Under the pieces are notes generated by a model. It was not told where the DNA came from, did no database searches, and was given only the letters and a program-made list of their open reading frames with translations. The translations under genes were made by a program, and so were the position numbers. From Magnetospirillum sp. WYHS-4 (GTDB lineage: Bacteria; Pseudomonadota; Alphaproteobacteria; Rhodospirillales; GLO-3), in assembly GCA_039908345.1 (NCBI GenBank), contig JAMOBD010000036.1:1-32170 (forward strand): a DNA stretch of 32,170 nt. Direction: 5' to 3'. This document shows, one piece after another, positions 23,617 to 32,052 of this stretch (position 1 is its first letter; each line of letters opens with the position of its first letter).

Positions 23617-24588
23617 ATGAGGCGGCTCGGGCGTCCCGCTCCGGCGGCCGGAGCGGCGGTTCCGCCCTCGCCCCAGGTCGACGCTTTCCTGGAGATGATG
23701 TCGGGGGAACGAGGCGCCGCCGCCAATACGCTGGAGTCCTACCGCCGCGACTTGGAAGACTTCGCCGCCTTCGCCTTCCGCCGCGGCCAATGCCCGGAAA
23801 ATGCCGACGCCGTCCTGATCCGCGCCTATCTGGCGGCCCTGGCCGGGGCCGGCATGGCCCCACGCACCTCGGCGCGCCGGCTGTCGGCGTTGCGCCAGTT
23901 CTTCCGTTTCCTGTTTGGCGAGAAGCTGCGGGGCGACGACCCCTGTTCCCTGATCGACAGCCCGCGCCAGGGCCGTTCCCTGCCCAAGTACCTGAGCGAG
24001 GCCGAAGTGGATCGCCTGTTGGAAACCGCCCACGGCCATTCCGGCCCGGAAGGCCTTCGACTGGCGGCCATGCTGGAGGTCCTCTACGGCTCCGGCCTGC
24101 GGGTTTCCGAATTGGTGGGCCTGCCGCTGTCCGCATTGTCCCGCGACGGCCGGTTCCTGATCGTACGCGGCAAGGGCAGCAAGGAGCGCATGGTTCCCCT
24201 GGGCGAGCCGGCCACCGAAGCCGTCAAAGCCTACCTGGAGACGCGCGAGAATTTCCTCCCCAAGCGGCGGGCCAAGGCCGTCTCCTCTCCCTTCCTGTTC
24301 CCCTCGCGAGCCGCCGAAGGCCACCTGACCCGCGCCCGCTTCGCCCAGATGCTGAAGGACTTGGCCGTCGAGGCGGGGATCGATCCGCGCCACATCTCGC
24401 CCCACGTGCTGCGCCATTCCTTCGCCAGCCACCTGCTGGCCCACGGCGCCGACCTGCGGTCCCTGCAGCAGATGCTGGGCCATGCCGACATCGCCACCAC
24501 CCAAATCTATACCCATGTGCTGGACGAGCGCCTCAAGGCTCTCGTCCAGCAGGCCCATCCCCTGGCGGGACCGTCCCGCAAGACCTGA
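23617..24588 (+). CDS. xerD: Tyrosine site-specific recombinase XerD
   Basis: XerD with XerC resolves chromosome dimers at dif during division. The 323-aa protein has the N-terminal core-binding domain (SYRRDLEDFAAFAFRRG, then ARRLSALRQFFRFLF) and all catalytic residues: Arg162 (GSGLRVSEL), Lys186 (GKGSKERMVP), His263 and Arg266 (HVLRHSFASHLL), His289 (MLGHADIATTQ) and Tyr298 (IYTHV). The start at 23617 is the first Met after the preceding stop (one base gap), with translation likely coupled; the proline/alanine-rich first 18 residues are longer than in E. coli XerD. XerD rather than XerC is favoured by sequence character and neighbourhood, not proven. Confidence 0.92.
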   Translation: MRRLGRPAPAAGAAVPPSPQVDAFLEMMSGERGAAANTLESYRRDLEDFAAFAFRRGQCPENADAVLIRAYLAALAGAGMAPRTSARRLSALRQFFRFLFGEKLRGDDPCSLIDSPRQGRSLPKYLSEAEVDRLLETAHGHSGPEGLRLAAMLEVLYGSGLRVSELVGLPLSALSRDGRFLIVRGKGSKERMVPLGEPATEAVKAYLETRENFLPKRRAKAVSSPFLFPSRAAEGHLTRARFAQMLKDLAVEAGIDPRHISPHVLRHSFASHLLAHGADLRSLQQMLGHADIATTQIYTHVLDERLKALVQQAHPLAGPSRKT

Positions 24589-24596
24589 GGCATCCC

Positions 24597-25079
24597 ATGC
24601 GCAAGACTTTCAAGGACTTCGTCGCCGAGGCGGCATCCCGCATCAAGGAGATATATCCCTGGGACCTGGAGGAGGACTTGCGGGCCGGCCAGGACATCCT
24701 GCTGCTCGATGTGCGCTGTCCGTCCGAATTCGACCGCATGCGCATCGAAGGATCGGTCAACGTGCCGCGCGGTATCCTGGAGACCGCCTGCGATTACGGC
24801 TACGAGGAAACCGAACCGGTCCTGGTGGAGGCGCGCCGACGGCCCATCGTCGTCATCTGCCGGTCGGGAAACCGCAGCGTTCTCGCCGCCTGGACGCTTC
24901 GGGAGATGGGGTTCGAGGATGTCGCCTCCCTCAAGCTGGGCCTGCGCGGCTGGAACGACGACGAGATGCCGCTATGGGACGCGGCCGGCAACCGCGTTTC
25001 CCCGGATATCGCGGAGAAGTATTTCCAGCCCGTCCTGCGTCCGGAACAACAGGGCCCCGCCGGAGCGAAAATCCGATGA
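24597..25079 (+). CDS. Rhodanese-like domain protein
   Basis: The 160-aa cytoplasmic single-domain rhodanese has the helix-rich start KTFKDFVAEAASRIKEIYPW, the conserved LLLDVRCPSEFDRMRIEGSV, and the active loop ICRSGNRS with Cys88. The family moves sulfane sulfur to acceptors or acts as a persulfide carrier; which substrate is used here is unknown. It lies 8 bases after xerD and its stop overlaps the start of the CoA-lyase gene (ATGA), so the two are translationally coupled. No zinc or second rhodanese domain is present. Confidence 0.9.
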   Translation: MRKTFKDFVAEAASRIKEIYPWDLEEDLRAGQDILLLDVRCPSEFDRMRIEGSVNVPRGILETACDYGYEETEPVLVEARRRPIVVICRSGNRSVLAAWTLREMGFEDVASLKLGLRGWNDDEMPLWDAAGNRVSPDIAEKYFQPVLRPEQQGPAGAKIR

Positions 25080-26041
25080 CCCGTCTCATGCGATCCCTCC
25101 TGGTGCTGCCCGCCCACAACCGCCGCTTCCTGGAGAAGGCGGCGGGGAGCGGGGCCGACGCGGTGCTGCTCGACCTGGAGGATTCGGTCCCGGCGGCCGA
25201 CAAGGACTCGGCCCGCCGGACCCTGGTCGAGGCTTTGAACGAACTGGACTGGGGCCGCAAGACGGTGATGGTGCGGGCCAACGGCCTGGAAAGCCCCTGG
25301 ACTTACCAAGATGTCATCGCCGTCCTGGGGGGCGCGGGCGGCCGGTTCGATCTGTTCATGCTGCCCAAGGTGGAACGTCCCGGGGACATCGTGACGGTGG
25401 CGACCCTGATCGACCAAGTGGAACGCTCCTTGGGCCTCGCCAAGCCGGCGGGGCTGGACGCGCTGATCGAGACGGCCGGTGGCCTGCGCCACGCCGAGGC
25501 CATCGCCGAGGCTCATCCGCGCCTGGAGGGCCTGCATTTCGGTCCTGCCGACTATGCGGCGTCCATGGGTATCCGCACCACCGCCATGGGCGGCGCCAAT
25601 CCCGATTACCAGATGCTCACCCATCCGGACGCGGCGGGACGGCGCGACAGCCACTGGGGCGACGCCTCCCACTATCCCCTGGCCCGCATGGCGGTGGCGG
25701 CGCGGGCCGCGGGACTCCGGCCCATAGACGGCGCCTATGCCGATTTCCCCGATATCGAGGGCTTCAGGGCCCAGGCGCGGCGGGCCCGCGCCCTGGGTTG
25801 CGAAGGCAAGTGGTGCATCCATCCCAGCCAGGTGGCCGCCGCCAACGAACTGTTCTCCCCGTCACCGGAAGAAGTGGCTCTGGCCCGGCGCATCCTGTCG
25901 GCGATGGCCGATGCCGCCCATGCCGGCCGCGCCGCTTTGGTCTTGGACGGCCGCATGATCGACATCGCCACGGTCAGGCAGGCCCAGGCACTGGTCGCCA
26001 AGGCGGAAACCATCGGGACGGCCTACCCGGATCGACTCTAA
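25076..26041 (+). CDS. HpcH/HpaI-family CoA-ester lyase (CitE / malyl-CoA lyase-like)
   Basis: The 321-aa TIM-barrel enzyme begins RSLLVLPAHNRRFLEKA, has the acidic LLDLEDSVPAAD (31-42), Arg68 in MVRANG, metal-binding Glu132 (LIETAGGL) and Asp159 (FGPADYAASMG), and the C-terminal GPADY-linked helices with CEGKWCIHPSQV. These are the marks of the citrate lyase beta/malyl-CoA lyase/(3S)-malyl-CoA thioesterase group, which cleaves or hydrolyses beta-hydroxyacyl-CoA esters. The exact substrate cannot be read off. No CitD/CitF genes are adjacent, so it is not part of a citrate lyase complex. Its stop shares bases 26039-26040 with the convergent cyclase stop. Confidence 0.9.
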   Translation: MTRLMRSLLVLPAHNRRFLEKAAGSGADAVLLDLEDSVPAADKDSARRTLVEALNELDWGRKTVMVRANGLESPWTYQDVIAVLGGAGGRFDLFMLPKVERPGDIVTVATLIDQVERSLGLAKPAGLDALIETAGGLRHAEAIAEAHPRLEGLHFGPADYAASMGIRTTAMGGANPDYQMLTHPDAAGRRDSHWGDASHYPLARMAVAARAAGLRPIDGAYADFPDIEGFRAQARRARALGCEGKWCIHPSQVAAANELFSPSPEEVALARRILSAMADAAHAGRAALVLDGRMIDIATVRQAQALVAKAETIGTAYPDRL

Positions 26042-28095
26042 GCCGGCGGACGAGGGGTGGGGGAAGGTTGGGCGGGGGTCGGAGCAGGTTGAACCGGAGT
26101 AACGGGCTGCGCCGGAGCCGGATCAGCGGGCGGTTCGGCTTGTAGCCGCATCACCTGGGCGATGGCCTGTTGCTGGGCGGCGTCCTGCACGGGGGAAGGC
26201 GGCTGGGCTGGGGGCTGCACCTGGGCCACCTGGGCCGCGGGAGGCGGCGGGACATCTCCCTCGCCCTTCTTCTTTTCCTCGGCTTCCTTGTCCGGAGCGG
26301 GAGGCACGACCAGACCGTCGATCACCACTTGGTAGACGGTCTGGGGATCGGCGAACCCCTTCAACCCGAACTGGCCCCGATTGATGAAGCGGAAATCCTT
26401 GCCGGCGCAAACGCCATGCGCAGTTTCGGAGACGAAGACCTCGCCCGCTCCCGCCTTGTCGACGATGCGGGCGGCCAACTGGACGTGGGTGCCGAACAAA
26501 TCGTCGTCCTCGGCGATGGCTTGGCCGGAATGCAGACCCACCTTCAGGCGCAAAGGCAAGTTAGGGTTGGCCTTATTGTGTTCGGCCGTCTGCTTCTGGA
26601 TGTCGATGGCCGCGCCGATACCGTCGGTGGCCGTGCCGAACGACGCCATGATGCCGTCGCCCGTATGCTTGATCTCTTTGCCGCGGAAGCGCCCCAACGC
26701 GGTGCGGACGATGGCGTTGTGGACCCGCACCACCTTCTGGGCGCCCGCGTCGCCGAGACTTTGCGTGAGGGCGGTGGAACCGACCATGTCGGTGAACATG
26801 ACGGTGACCACGGATTGTTTCTCGCCCGCATCCTTGGGCCGCCCCCAATCGTCGAGGGCCCGATCCATCAGCTTGGCCGCGTTCTTGTCGCCCGCCAGAT
26901 GGGCTGCCATGGCTGCACGGCCGGACTCGAACATAGCCATGTAGCGGGAATCCGCCAGCAGGTAGTCCTGGTATTTGTCGGCGAAAGACTGGGCCTGGGT
27001 CTTCTTGAAGCCGATCGTCTGGACGGTTTCGCCCAGGATGCGCGACGTGGTCAGGACGTCAAGCTGCTTCTCGGACCCCAACGCTTCGCAGGCCCCGGCC
27101 AGAAAGAGATTGACGCCAAACTTGTTATAGTTGTCCATCCTTCGCGAAGATGCCACCTGAGCCAGGGAATCGCCCAGGTATTTCATCATGAGCGCCTTCT
27201 GCCGTTCGCCGTGGGGACTCATCGGCGGCGGTTCCTTCGGCGCCGAGGGCATTTCGAACCTCGGCTTGGCCTGAGGCCCCTCCCCGTCGTCGGAGCGCGC
27301 ATTCCCCGCCACCACATCGGCGACCCTCTTTTCGGCTTCCTTGCGGTCGCCGACCGACAAGTTGGCATTGGCCTTGGTGGTAGCCTTGACCGCTTCCGCG
27401 GTGGCCGCCGTCGCCTGGGGCTCGGCCGAAACACGCCGCCGAGGCAGGCCGAAATCGAAGTTGAGATTTTCGCGCGACAACGAATAGAGCGCCATCGGCA
27501 CCGCCGAAAGCAGGAACGACACGATGAAGGTGGCCAACACGATGGCTTCGGCCGTTTGCTTGGATGCCATGACGCCGAAAGCTGTGGAATTCTTCAGGCC
27601 CATGGTCACCAGGGTGCTGGCACCCGCGGCAAAGGCCGCGGCAAGAAGGGTGATGACCAGCAGCTTGAGCACCACGCCGGCCAAGGAGGCGCGCGGCTTT
27701 TCTTCCTGGGGCTCGGGTTCCGACGCGGGCGGGCTCCCCTTGGATGGACCCGCAGCCTTCTTCGGCGCCTCCTTCTTGGTTTCCTTCCTGGGAGCGGGTG
27801 GCGCCGGCTTGGCCTCGGGCTTGCGGTCTGGCTTTTTGTCCTTGCCCGACTGCGGCGAGTCCACCTTGGTTCCGCCGCTCTTGTAGACCAGCGCTTCGGA
27901 ACTGCTGTTGGACGCGTAGTTATAGACCTCCTTCACCACCTTGACGTTGGCGGTGCTCTTGTTGCGCTCCAGATCCTGGGCCACCTCGATGGCGGAATCC
28001 TTGGCATCGAACGGGAACCGGGAATAGATCTCCCACCGTCCGTTGACATAGATCTGGACTTCGTAGGTGAGGACGCGTTCCTTTTCCTCGGCCAT
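26038..28095 (-). CDS. Membrane class III adenylate/guanylate cyclase
   Basis: The 685-aa protein has an N-terminal globular segment (about 9-60, YEVQIYVNGRWEIYSRFPFD), a Lys/Pro-rich linker, and two membrane helices (about 138-165 and 184-205). A helical region with YLGDSLAQVASSRRM and FADKYQDYLLADSRYMAMFE follows, then a cyclase domain (about 428-570) and a Pro/Gln-rich tail (about 597-685). Metal-binding Asp436 (MFTDMVGST) and Asp480 (KHTGDGIMASF), Lys476 and Arg543 are present. Gln539 replaces the usual Asn (HVQLAAR), as in some other bacterial cyclases; Lys476 and Thr536 point to ATP. The start at 28095 follows GGGAGG. It is divergent from the chemoreceptor gene at 28345 and tail-to-tail with the CoA-lyase gene. 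Confidence 0.9.
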   Translation of the reverse strand: MAEEKERVLTYEVQIYVNGRWEIYSRFPFDAKDSAIEVAQDLERNKSTANVKVVKEVYNYASNSSSEALVYKSGGTKVDSPQSGKDKKPDRKPEAKPAPPAPRKETKKEAPKKAAGPSKGSPPASEPEPQEEKPRASLAGVVLKLLVITLLAAAFAAGASTLVTMGLKNSTAFGVMASKQTAEAIVLATFIVSFLLSAVPMALYSLSRENLNFDFGLPRRRVSAEPQATAATAEAVKATTKANANLSVGDRKEAEKRVADVVAGNARSDDGEGPQAKPRFEMPSAPKEPPPMSPHGERQKALMMKYLGDSLAQVASSRRMDNYNKFGVNLFLAGACEALGSEKQLDVLTTSRILGETVQTIGFKKTQAQSFADKYQDYLLADSRYMAMFESGRAAMAAHLAGDKNAAKLMDRALDDWGRPKDAGEKQSVVTVMFTDMVGSTALTQSLGDAGAQKVVRVHNAIVRTALGRFRGKEIKHTGDGIMASFGTATDGIGAAIDIQKQTAEHNKANPNLPLRLKVGLHSGQAIAEDDDLFGTHVQLAARIVDKAGAGEVFVSETAHGVCAGKDFRFINRGQFGLKGFADPQTVYQVVIDGLVVPPAPDKEAEEKKKGEGDVPPPPAAQVAQVQPPAQPPSPVQDAAQQQAIAQVMRLQAEPPADPAPAQPVTPVQPAPTPAQPSPTPRPPA

Positions 28096-28233
28096 CCAGC
28101 CTCCCACCGGCCGCCACGGCACACGGGGCCATGCGGCGTTCGCCATCCCTCGCACGTGCCGCGCGGGCAGGCACGATCCCCTTGCGATCTTATATCGCGC
28201 AAGCCGGCAAGACAATTGGTCCCATACATTTTG

Positions 28234-28263
28234 TTGCCCGGACAGTTGGATACGGGCTATTGT
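28234..28263 (+). promoter_or_regulatory. Putative promoter of the NIT chemoreceptor-STAS operon
   Basis: TTGCCC (28234-28239) and TATTGT (28258-28263) are 18 bases apart, four of six matches each, about 80 bases before the chemoreceptor ATG. In the same 250-base divergent region the minus strand shows TATAAG near 28187-28192, which may be the cyclase -10, but its -35 is not convincing. Confidence 0.35.
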
Positions 28264-28344
28264 ACAAGCGATCCGGAACGCCGCGCGCGAGGGGCCCGCC
28301 AAGGCACAACATTTCCGGCACAACGGCGCGAGCGGGGATGAGAA

Positions 28345-30411
28345 ATGTCGTTTCTTGCAAATCTGCGGATCGGGACCAAGGTATCCTTGGCCTTGGTCCT
28401 GCCCATTGTCGGGCTCTTGGTGTTTTCCGGAAACACCGTGCTGGACAAGCGAAAAATTGCCGGAGAAATGGACCTTCTGGAAGATCTGGCCGGTTTCGCG
28501 CCGACCATCAGCGGACTGGTCCATGAACTCCAGAAGGAACGCGGCACTTCCGCCGGCTATACCGGCGCCAAGGGCGCGAAATTCGCGGACCGCCTACCGG
28601 TCCAGCGCAAGCTGACCGACGAGAAACTGGCCGCCTACGACGCCGCGCTAGGGCGCCTTGACGTGGCGACCTTCGGCGCCGGATTCACCGGCAAGTTGGA
28701 CAACGCCAAGGAGGCTCTGGCCAAGTTGTCGGCCATGCGCACCGACATCACCGCTCTCAAGCTGACCGTCCCCCAGGTGGCCGGCTATTATACCCCGACC
28801 ATCGCCAAGCTGCTGAGCTTGGTCGAGGAAATGGCGATCATTAGCTCGGATGCCCAGGTGACCAAGGCGATCACAGCCTACACCAGCTATTTGCAATCCA
28901 AGGAATTCTCCGGAATCGAACGCGCCTCGGGCTCCGGCGGCTTCAGCGCCGGTAAGTTCGACGGTCCCGTCCATCGGCTCTATACCCAAGTGATCGCCAA
29001 GCAAGACGTCTACATGGCGGTCTTCAACATCTACGCCACCCAGGAGCAGCGTGACTTCCACAAGAACACGGTCGCCGGCAAGGAGGTGACGGAAGTCGAA
29101 CGCCTGCGCAAAATCGCCCTCGACAGCCCCTTCGCCGGCACGACGGAAGGCATCGAGGGCCCCTACTGGTTCGACACCATCACCACCAAGATCAACCTGC
29201 TGAAGACGGTCGAGGACAAGATCGCCGGCGACCTGCAGGCCCTGGCCGGGCGGATTCACGGTTCGGCCTATGCCGCTTACAACACCTACCTGTTCGTTAC
29301 CCTGGCGTTGCTGGCGGTGACGTTCTTCCTGGTGTTCCTGATCGTGCGCGGCATCACGCGGCCCATCGCCGGAATGACCAGCGCCATGACCCATCTGGCC
29401 AGCGGCGACGTCTCGGTCGAGATCGAGGGTTCCGACCGCGGCGACGAGATCGGCTCCATGGCCCGGGCGGTCCAGGTGTTCAAGACCAACCGCATGGATA
29501 TGGAGCGCCTGCAACGCGAGCAAGTGGAGGCCGAGCACCGGGCGGCCAAGGAGCGCCAGCAACATCTGCTGGAACTGGCGAATGACCTCGACCGCCGGGT
29601 CAATACCAACGTGGCCGCGGTGCTGAGCAACGCGGAACATATCAGCGCCACCGCCCAGGCCATGGGGACGCGTATCGATACCGGCTCCTCGCGGTCTCTG
29701 ACCGTGGCCGCCGCCGCCAACCGCACTGCGGAGAACGTGCAGACGGTGGCCGCCGCGGCCTCGGAGCTAAGCAGCTCGATCGCCGAGATCAGCCGTCGGG
29801 TCGCCCAGTCCAGCCGTATCGCCTCCGAGGCGGTGGAGGAGGCCGAACGCACCAACGCCAAGGTACAGGGATTGGCCGACGCGGCTTCGAAAATCGGCGA
29901 GGTCGTGGCTCTGATCACCGACATCGCCGACCAGACCAATCTTCTGGCTCTGAACGCCACCATCGAGGCAGCCAGGGCCGGAGAAGCCGGCAAGGGATTC
30001 GCCGTGGTGGCTTCCGAGGTCAAGAATCTCGCCAATCAGACCGCCAAGGCGACCGAGGAGATCGGAGCCCAGATCGGCGCCATCCAGGGCGCGACCGCCG
30101 AAGCGGTATCGGCGATTCGTGCGATCACGGGCACGATCAACAAGGTCAGCGAAATCGCCGCGGCCATTGCGGCGGCGGTGGAACAGCAAGGTGCGGCCAC
30201 CCAGGAGATCGCCCGCAACGTGAAGGACGTGACGAGCGATGCCATGATGGTGCAGGATAGCATCGTCGACGTCACCCGGACCTCGGCATCGTCCTATGGA
30301 TCGGCCATCGAGGTTCTGTGGGCGGCCGACGATCTGGGGCCGCCGGCCCACGCCTTGAAGACCGAGGTCGAAGACTTCCTGGGCAGCATTCGTGCAGGTG
30401 GCGCGGGATAA
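28345..30411 (+). CDS. Methyl-accepting chemotaxis protein with NIT (nitrate/nitrite-sensing) domain
   Basis: The 688-aa chemoreceptor has an N-terminal membrane helix (12-30, [17 protein letters not shown]) and a periplasmic NIT domain (about 50-305) with the signature [15 protein letters not shown] (60-74). Then come a second helix ([20 protein letters not shown], 315-334), a HAMP domain ([20 protein letters not shown]) and a signalling hairpin whose tip (about 525-563) carries [20 protein letters not shown] and [16 protein letters not shown] domains are associated with nitrate/nitrite sensing, so this would steer motility or another CheA output to oxidised nitrogen; ligand binding is inferred. 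The start follows GGGGATGAGAA. The C-terminus lacks an NWETF tether. A STAS gene follows after 22 bases. Confidence 0.93.
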   Translation: MSFLANLRIGTKVSLALVLPIVGLLVFSGNTVLDKRKIAGEMDLLEDLAGFAPTISGLVHELQKERGTSAGYTGAKGAKFADRLPVQRKLTDEKLAAYDAALGRLDVATFGAGFTGKLDNAKEALAKLSAMRTDITALKLTVPQVAGYYTPTIAKLLSLVEEMAIISSDAQVTKAITAYTSYLQSKEFSGIERASGSGGFSAGKFDGPVHRLYTQVIAKQDVYMAVFNIYATQEQRDFHKNTVAGKEVTEVERLRKIALDSPFAGTTEGIEGPYWFDTITTKINLLKTVEDKIAGDLQALAGRIHGSAYAAYNTYLFVTLALLAVTFFLVFLIVRGITRPIAGMTSAMTHLASGDVSVEIEGSDRGDEIGSMARAVQVFKTNRMDMERLQREQVEAEHRAAKERQQHLLELANDLDRRVNTNVAAVLSNAEHISATAQAMGTRIDTGSSRSLTVAAAANRTAENVQTVAAAASELSSSIAEISRRVAQSSRIASEAVEEAERTNAKVQGLADAASKIGEVVALITDIADQTNLLALNATIEAARAGEAGKGFAVVASEVKNLANQTAKATEEIGAQIGAIQGATAEAVSAIRAITGTINKVSEIAAAIAAAVEQQGAATQEIARNVKDVTSDAMMVQDSIVDVTRTSASSYGSAIEVLWAADDLGPPAHALKTEVEDFLGSIRAGGAG

Positions 30412-30433
30412 AAAGACGAGGGAGGAAAATAGG

Positions 30434-30739
30434 ATGGACTTCAACGTCAAGGATGTCGGCACGGACCGCGAGGTCTATCTGTCCGGCAAGCTGAGCTTCG
30501 CCGACCACAAGAAGTTCCGCGAAGTGGTACAGGGATTGAAGGCGGGAAACCTGCGGCACTGCACCCTCGACATGACCCGGCTGGAGTCCATCGATTCCGC
30601 CGGCCTGGGGTTGCTGATCCTGGTCAAGGACACGGCGAAGGACAAGAACCTCTCCCTCTGCATCCGGGGTCCGAAGGGGCAAGTGCGGAAGATGCTGGAG
30701 ATTTCCCGTTTCGGGGACATCATCTCGATAACCGAGTAA
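30434..30739 (+). CDS. STAS-domain protein (anti-sigma factor antagonist-like)
   Basis: The 101-aa single STAS domain begins MDFNVKDVGTDREVYLSGKL and has the conserved switch loop LESIDSAGLGLLILVKD with Ser55 as the residue phosphorylated in SpoIIAA-like proteins, then SLCIRGPKGQVRKMLEISRF. The start at 30434 is fixed by GGAGG eight bases upstream. Such proteins bind a kinase/anti-sigma partner in partner-switching circuits. None of the usual partners is adjacent, and the gene follows the NIT chemoreceptor by 22 bases, so it may act in that signalling output; this is inference. It is convergent with the 63-aa gene downstream. Confidence 0.92.
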   Translation: MDFNVKDVGTDREVYLSGKLSFADHKKFREVVQGLKAGNLRHCTLDMTRLESIDSAGLGLLILVKDTAKDKNLSLCIRGPKGQVRKMLEISRFGDIISITE

Positions 30740-30754
30740 GGCGGGCGATCCCTT

Positions 30755-30946
30755 CTAACGGCCGCCGCAGGCCAAGCGCGGACGCTGGGTGAAGGGAAAG
30801 GCCTTGAACCACATTTCCTCCTCGCGCCAGGCGGTGTCCTTGGCCTGTTCGAGGTCCTGGTTCGTGGCGATTACACGGCCGGGGGCCAGCCGATCCACCA
30901 CGGCCCACGCCTTTTCGCGGTGGTCATAGACGACGGAATAGCGCAT
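30755..30946 (-). CDS. Small hypothetical protein, 63 aa
   Basis: The 63-aa product reads MRYSVVYDHREKAWAVVDRL, then PGRVIATNQDLEQAKDTAWR, EEEMWFKAF and a short basic tail. It looks like a compact beta-beta-alpha fold with a typical soluble composition and has GGGAG about nine bases before the ATG. It lies between the convergent STAS gene and accA on the same strand as accA, whose stop is 90 bases upstream, so it could be read through from accA. I do not recognise the family. The Y-x-V/W-x-V start pattern resembles small uncharacterised alphaproteobacterial proteins, but nothing can be said about function. Confidence 0.7.
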   Translation of the reverse strand: MRYSVVYDHREKAWAVVDRLAPGRVIATNQDLEQAKDTAWREEEMWFKAFPFTQRPRLACGGR

Positions 30947-30993
30947 CGCGGATCACTCCCAGCCGTAATCGAGTCCGATTCCGGATTGTCGCC

Positions 30994-31004
30994 GGGAACT
31001 TCCC
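30994..31004. promoter_or_regulatory. Perfect 11-base palindrome between accA and the 63-aa gene
   Basis: GGGAA-C-TTCCC is a perfect dyad followed on the plus strand by AATAAAAG. On the minus strand it lies after a CTTTTATT and 48 bases before the 63-aa gene, so it is not a rho-independent terminator of accA. It may be an operator or chance. Confidence 0.2.
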
Positions 31005-31036
31005 AATAAAAGATTAACACGAAGACACGGCGAAGC

Positions 31037-31993
31037 TCAGTCGAGGCCAGTCTTGCCGACTTCGAGGAACTTCTCGCGCCGGATGGCCTTGAGCCGCCCG
31101 CCGTCCAGATGGACCAGCTTCTGCATCGCCTCCCAGATGGCGTCTCCGACCGCCTGCACGGCGGCCTCCCGGTTGCGGTGGGCGCCGCCCATGGGCTCAG
31201 GCACGATGCCGTCGATCACCCCCAGGCTGAACAAATCCTGGGCGGTCAGCTTGAGAGCCTCCGCGGCGGTCTTGTTCTCCGCACCGTCGCGCCACAAGAT
31301 CGAGGCGCAGCCCTCGGGCGAGATCACCGAATAGATGGAATGTTCCAGCATAAGCACACTGTTCGCAGTGGCCAAGGCGATGGCTCCGCCGGAGCCACCT
31401 TCGCCGATCACCACGCTGACGATGGGCACGCGGACCGTGAGACAGACCTCGATGGAGCGGGCAATGGCCTCGGCCTGACCGCGTGCTTCCGCGTCGACGC
31501 CCGGATAGGCACCGGCGGTATCCACCAGGGTGATGATTGGTAGGCGAAACCGATCCGCCAGCTTCATCAAGCGCTGGGCTTTACGGTAGCCCTCCGGCCG
31601 GGCCATGCCGAAATTATGGCGCACGCGGGTTTCGGTATCCGATCCCTTCTCCGTGCCGATCACCACGACGGAACGGCCACGGAAGCGCCCCAGACCGCCG
31701 ACGATGGCACGATCCTCGGCGAAAGCGCGATCGCCCGCCAGCGGGGTGAATTCCTCGATCAGCGCCTTGACGTAGTCGAGCGCGTGGGGACGATCGGGAT
31801 GGCGGGCCACCTGGGCCTTCTGCCAGGGGCTGAGCTTGGCATAGGTCTGGCGCAGCAGCTTGTCGGCCTTGGCCTGGAGCTTGGCAACCTCGTCCGCGAT
31901 GTTGATTTCCGCGGAATCGGTAAGGTGCCGCAGCTCCTCGATCTTGCCCTCAAGCTCGGCGATCGGCTTTTCGAAATCGAGGAAATTATGCAT
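31037..31993 (-). CDS. accA: Acetyl-CoA carboxylase carboxyltransferase subunit alpha (AccA)
   Basis: AccA with AccD transfers the carboxyl group from biotin-BCCP to acetyl-CoA, making malonyl-CoA for fatty acid synthesis. The 318-aa protein has the diagnostic N-terminus [19 protein letters not shown]. It also has the crotonase-like core with [40 protein letters not shown], the oxyanion-hole region [14 protein letters not shown], and [16 protein letters not shown]. Length and start are normal. A TATGAT promoter-like element just upstream would give a leader of only about eight bases with no clear ribosome binding site. Downstream lies the 63-aa gene on the same strand. Confidence 0.97.
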   Translation of the reverse strand: MHNFLDFEKPIAELEGKIEELRHLTDSAEINIADEVAKLQAKADKLLRQTYAKLSPWQKAQVARHPDRPHALDYVKALIEEFTPLAGDRAFAEDRAIVGGLGRFRGRSVVVIGTEKGSDTETRVRHNFGMARPEGYRKAQRLMKLADRFRLPIITLVDTAGAYPGVDAEARGQAEAIARSIEVCLTVRVPIVSVVIGEGGSGGAIALATANSVLMLEHSIYSVISPEGCASILWRDGAENKTAAEALKLTAQDLFSLGVIDGIVPEPMGGAHRNREAAVQAVGDAIWEAMQKLVHLDGGRLKAIRREKFLEVGKTGLD

Positions 31994-32007
31994 GGCGCCG
32001 AATGTCT

Positions 32008-32037
32008 ATCATAGGCCCGACGGAGAGGCGAAGCCAA
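32008..32037 (-). promoter_or_regulatory. Putative accA promoter
   Basis: On the minus strand TTGGCT (32032-32037, four of six) and TATGAT (32008-32013, five of six) are 18 bases apart. Transcription would start near 32001, about eight bases before the accA ATG, giving a near-leaderless message. Confidence 0.4.
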
Positions 32038-32052
32038 AAAGCACTTTGAAGC

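Noticed and set aside
26170-28341. A 723-codon plus-strand frame opposite the cyclase
   Set aside because: The cyclase has catalytic motifs and a good ribosome binding site; the opposite frame is a Leu/Arg/Gly shadow.
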